A stretch of 64,000 nt of DNA, taken from positions 1-64,000 of the forward strand of contig NZ_JANZKY010000021.1 in NCBI RefSeq assembly GCF_025770765.1, written 5' to 3'. This document shows, piece after piece, positions 63,483 through 64,000 of the stretch. Position 1 is the first letter of the stretch, and each line of letters opens with the position of its first letter. Both the position numbers and the translations under genes were made by a program. This stretch comes from Propionivibrio soli (lineage in GTDB: Bacteria; Pseudomonadota; Gammaproteobacteria; Burkholderiales; Rhodocyclaceae). A model generated the notes under the pieces. The model was not told the DNA's origin. It was given only the letters and a program-made list of their open reading frames with translations, and searched no databases.

Positions 63483-64000
63483 TCAGGCCTCCAACACGCC
63501 GGGGCCTGCGGCCCGAATGATGTCGATGAAATAGCGCAACCTCGCCGGGTAAAAGCGCGCATAGGGATAAACGAGGTTGACCGGCAACGGCGCTGCTTGC
63601 CATTCCGGCGCGAGGTGGACGAGGCGCCCCGCACGCAAGTCGTCGGCAAGCACCCAGGCTGAACCGATGGCCGCGCCCAGACCCTGCAAGGCCGCGCTGC
63701 GTAGAGCGTAGAGGCTGTCGGTGCTCATGCGAGGAGCAATTGAAAAGCGCTGCAGCTTGCCGTTGCGTACGTTGCGGAGGATGACTTCGTTGCGGTAATA
63801 GGTGCGCAACGCGAGCCAAGGCAGGCCGGCCAGGTCGGCCGCGTGTTCGGGCGGGCCGTTCCCCTCCAGCACTGAGGGGGCGGCCACCGCAATACGAGGC
63901 ACCTCCGTCAGCTTGATGGCGACAAGCGACGAGTCCGTGATCTCGCCAACCTGGATCGCACAATCGATTCCGGCGGCGATGAAGTCCTGAACCGAGCTGT
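63483..64000 (-). CDS. LysR-family regulator, C-terminal part (runs off the window)
   Basis: The last 172 codons of a LysR regulator. The effector-binding domain is recognisable: FIAAGIDCAIQVGEITDSSLVAIKLTEVPRIAVAAPSVLE, then LQGLGAAIGSAWVLADDLRAGRLVHLAPEW and VNLVYPYARFYPARLRYFIDII. These features fit the CrgA-like group common in beta- and gammaproteobacteria. The DNA-binding helix is beyond the window, so targets are unknown. Confidence 0.88.
   Translation of the reverse strand, partial: SSVQDFIAAGIDCAIQVGEITDSSLVAIKLTEVPRIAVAAPSVLEGNGPPEHAADLAGLPWLALRTYYRNEVILRNVRNGKLQRFSIAPRMSTDSLYALRSAALQGLGAAIGSAWVLADDLRAGRLVHLAPEWQAAPLPVNLVYPYARFYPARLRYFIDIIRAAGPGVLEA

Noticed and set aside
63247-63534. 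95-codon plus-strand frame upstream of hsdR
   Set aside because: No ribosome-binding site or recognisable content, and it runs antisense into the LysR gene.

Overview
The window is GC-rich (roughly 60 percent by eye), densely coded and bacterial. The neighbourhoods coaBC-dut / radC-rpmB-rpmG and clpS-clpA next to a cold-shock gene, the fused pabB-pabC gene, and TRAP and ribose-type ABC sugar-acid transport loci all fit a betaproteobacterium, perhaps Rhodocyclales-like. No rRNA or tRNA is present to fix the taxon.

Region 1 (1-21 kb) is mostly conserved chromosome: the tail of a PfkB kinase, class III fructose-1,6-bisphosphatase, a LysR/ArgP-type regulator divergent from alanine dehydrogenase, the Kup potassium transporter, ClpS/ClpA, a cold-shock protein, a BepA-like protease with TPRs, TusA, PabB-PabC, YjbQ, Dut, CoaBC, RadC, L28 and L33. 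Inside it, at 7.1-10.8 kb, sits a small accessory module: a DauR/YheO-type regulator, an ornithine-cyclodeaminase-family reductase, a threo-3-hydroxyaspartate dehydratase and a threonine-aldolase-type enzyme. Two of these resemble the dehydratase and iminosuccinate reductase of the beta-hydroxyaspartate cycle.

Region 2 (21-45 kb) is a sugar-acid catabolic island of three modules. (a) 21.2-25.1 kb: a dehydrogenase, a GntR/FCD regulator, and an ApnO-like plus OiaC-like pair expected to turn D-apionate into L-erythrulose. (b) 25.3-36.2 kb: a second GntR/FCD regulator, a TRAP transporter, L-threonate dehydrogenase (ltnD), then otnK-otnC-otnI-denD, a complete set for L-threonate and D-erythronate degradation to dihydroxyacetone phosphate, followed by a chemoreceptor. 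The otnK leader can form two mutually exclusive structures and is a riboswitch or attenuator candidate. (c) 36.5-45.0 kb, minus strand: aldo/keto reductase, lactonase, ribose-type ABC transporter, FGGY kinase, class II aldolase and FucU mutarotase, an L-fucose-like locus mixing oxidative and phosphorylative enzymes. A soluble GAF histidine kinase and response regulator are divergent from it.

Region 3 (47-56 kb) holds miscellaneous genes (DUF1992, SET, DUF2284, MBL-fold lipoprotein), a marR-oprM-emrA-emrB tripartite efflux operon whose promoter spacer is filled by a perfect 20-bp palindrome, a small lipoprotein, a flavin-reductase-fold protein and a DUF4287 protein.

Region 4 (56.6-64 kb) begins with a broken VOC/glyoxalase gene, then a type I restriction-modification island: hsdR, a YhcG/DUF1016 PDDEXK nuclease, and a fused hsdM-hsdS. 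In-frame palindromic repeats lie in two of these genes. The window ends inside a LysR regulator.
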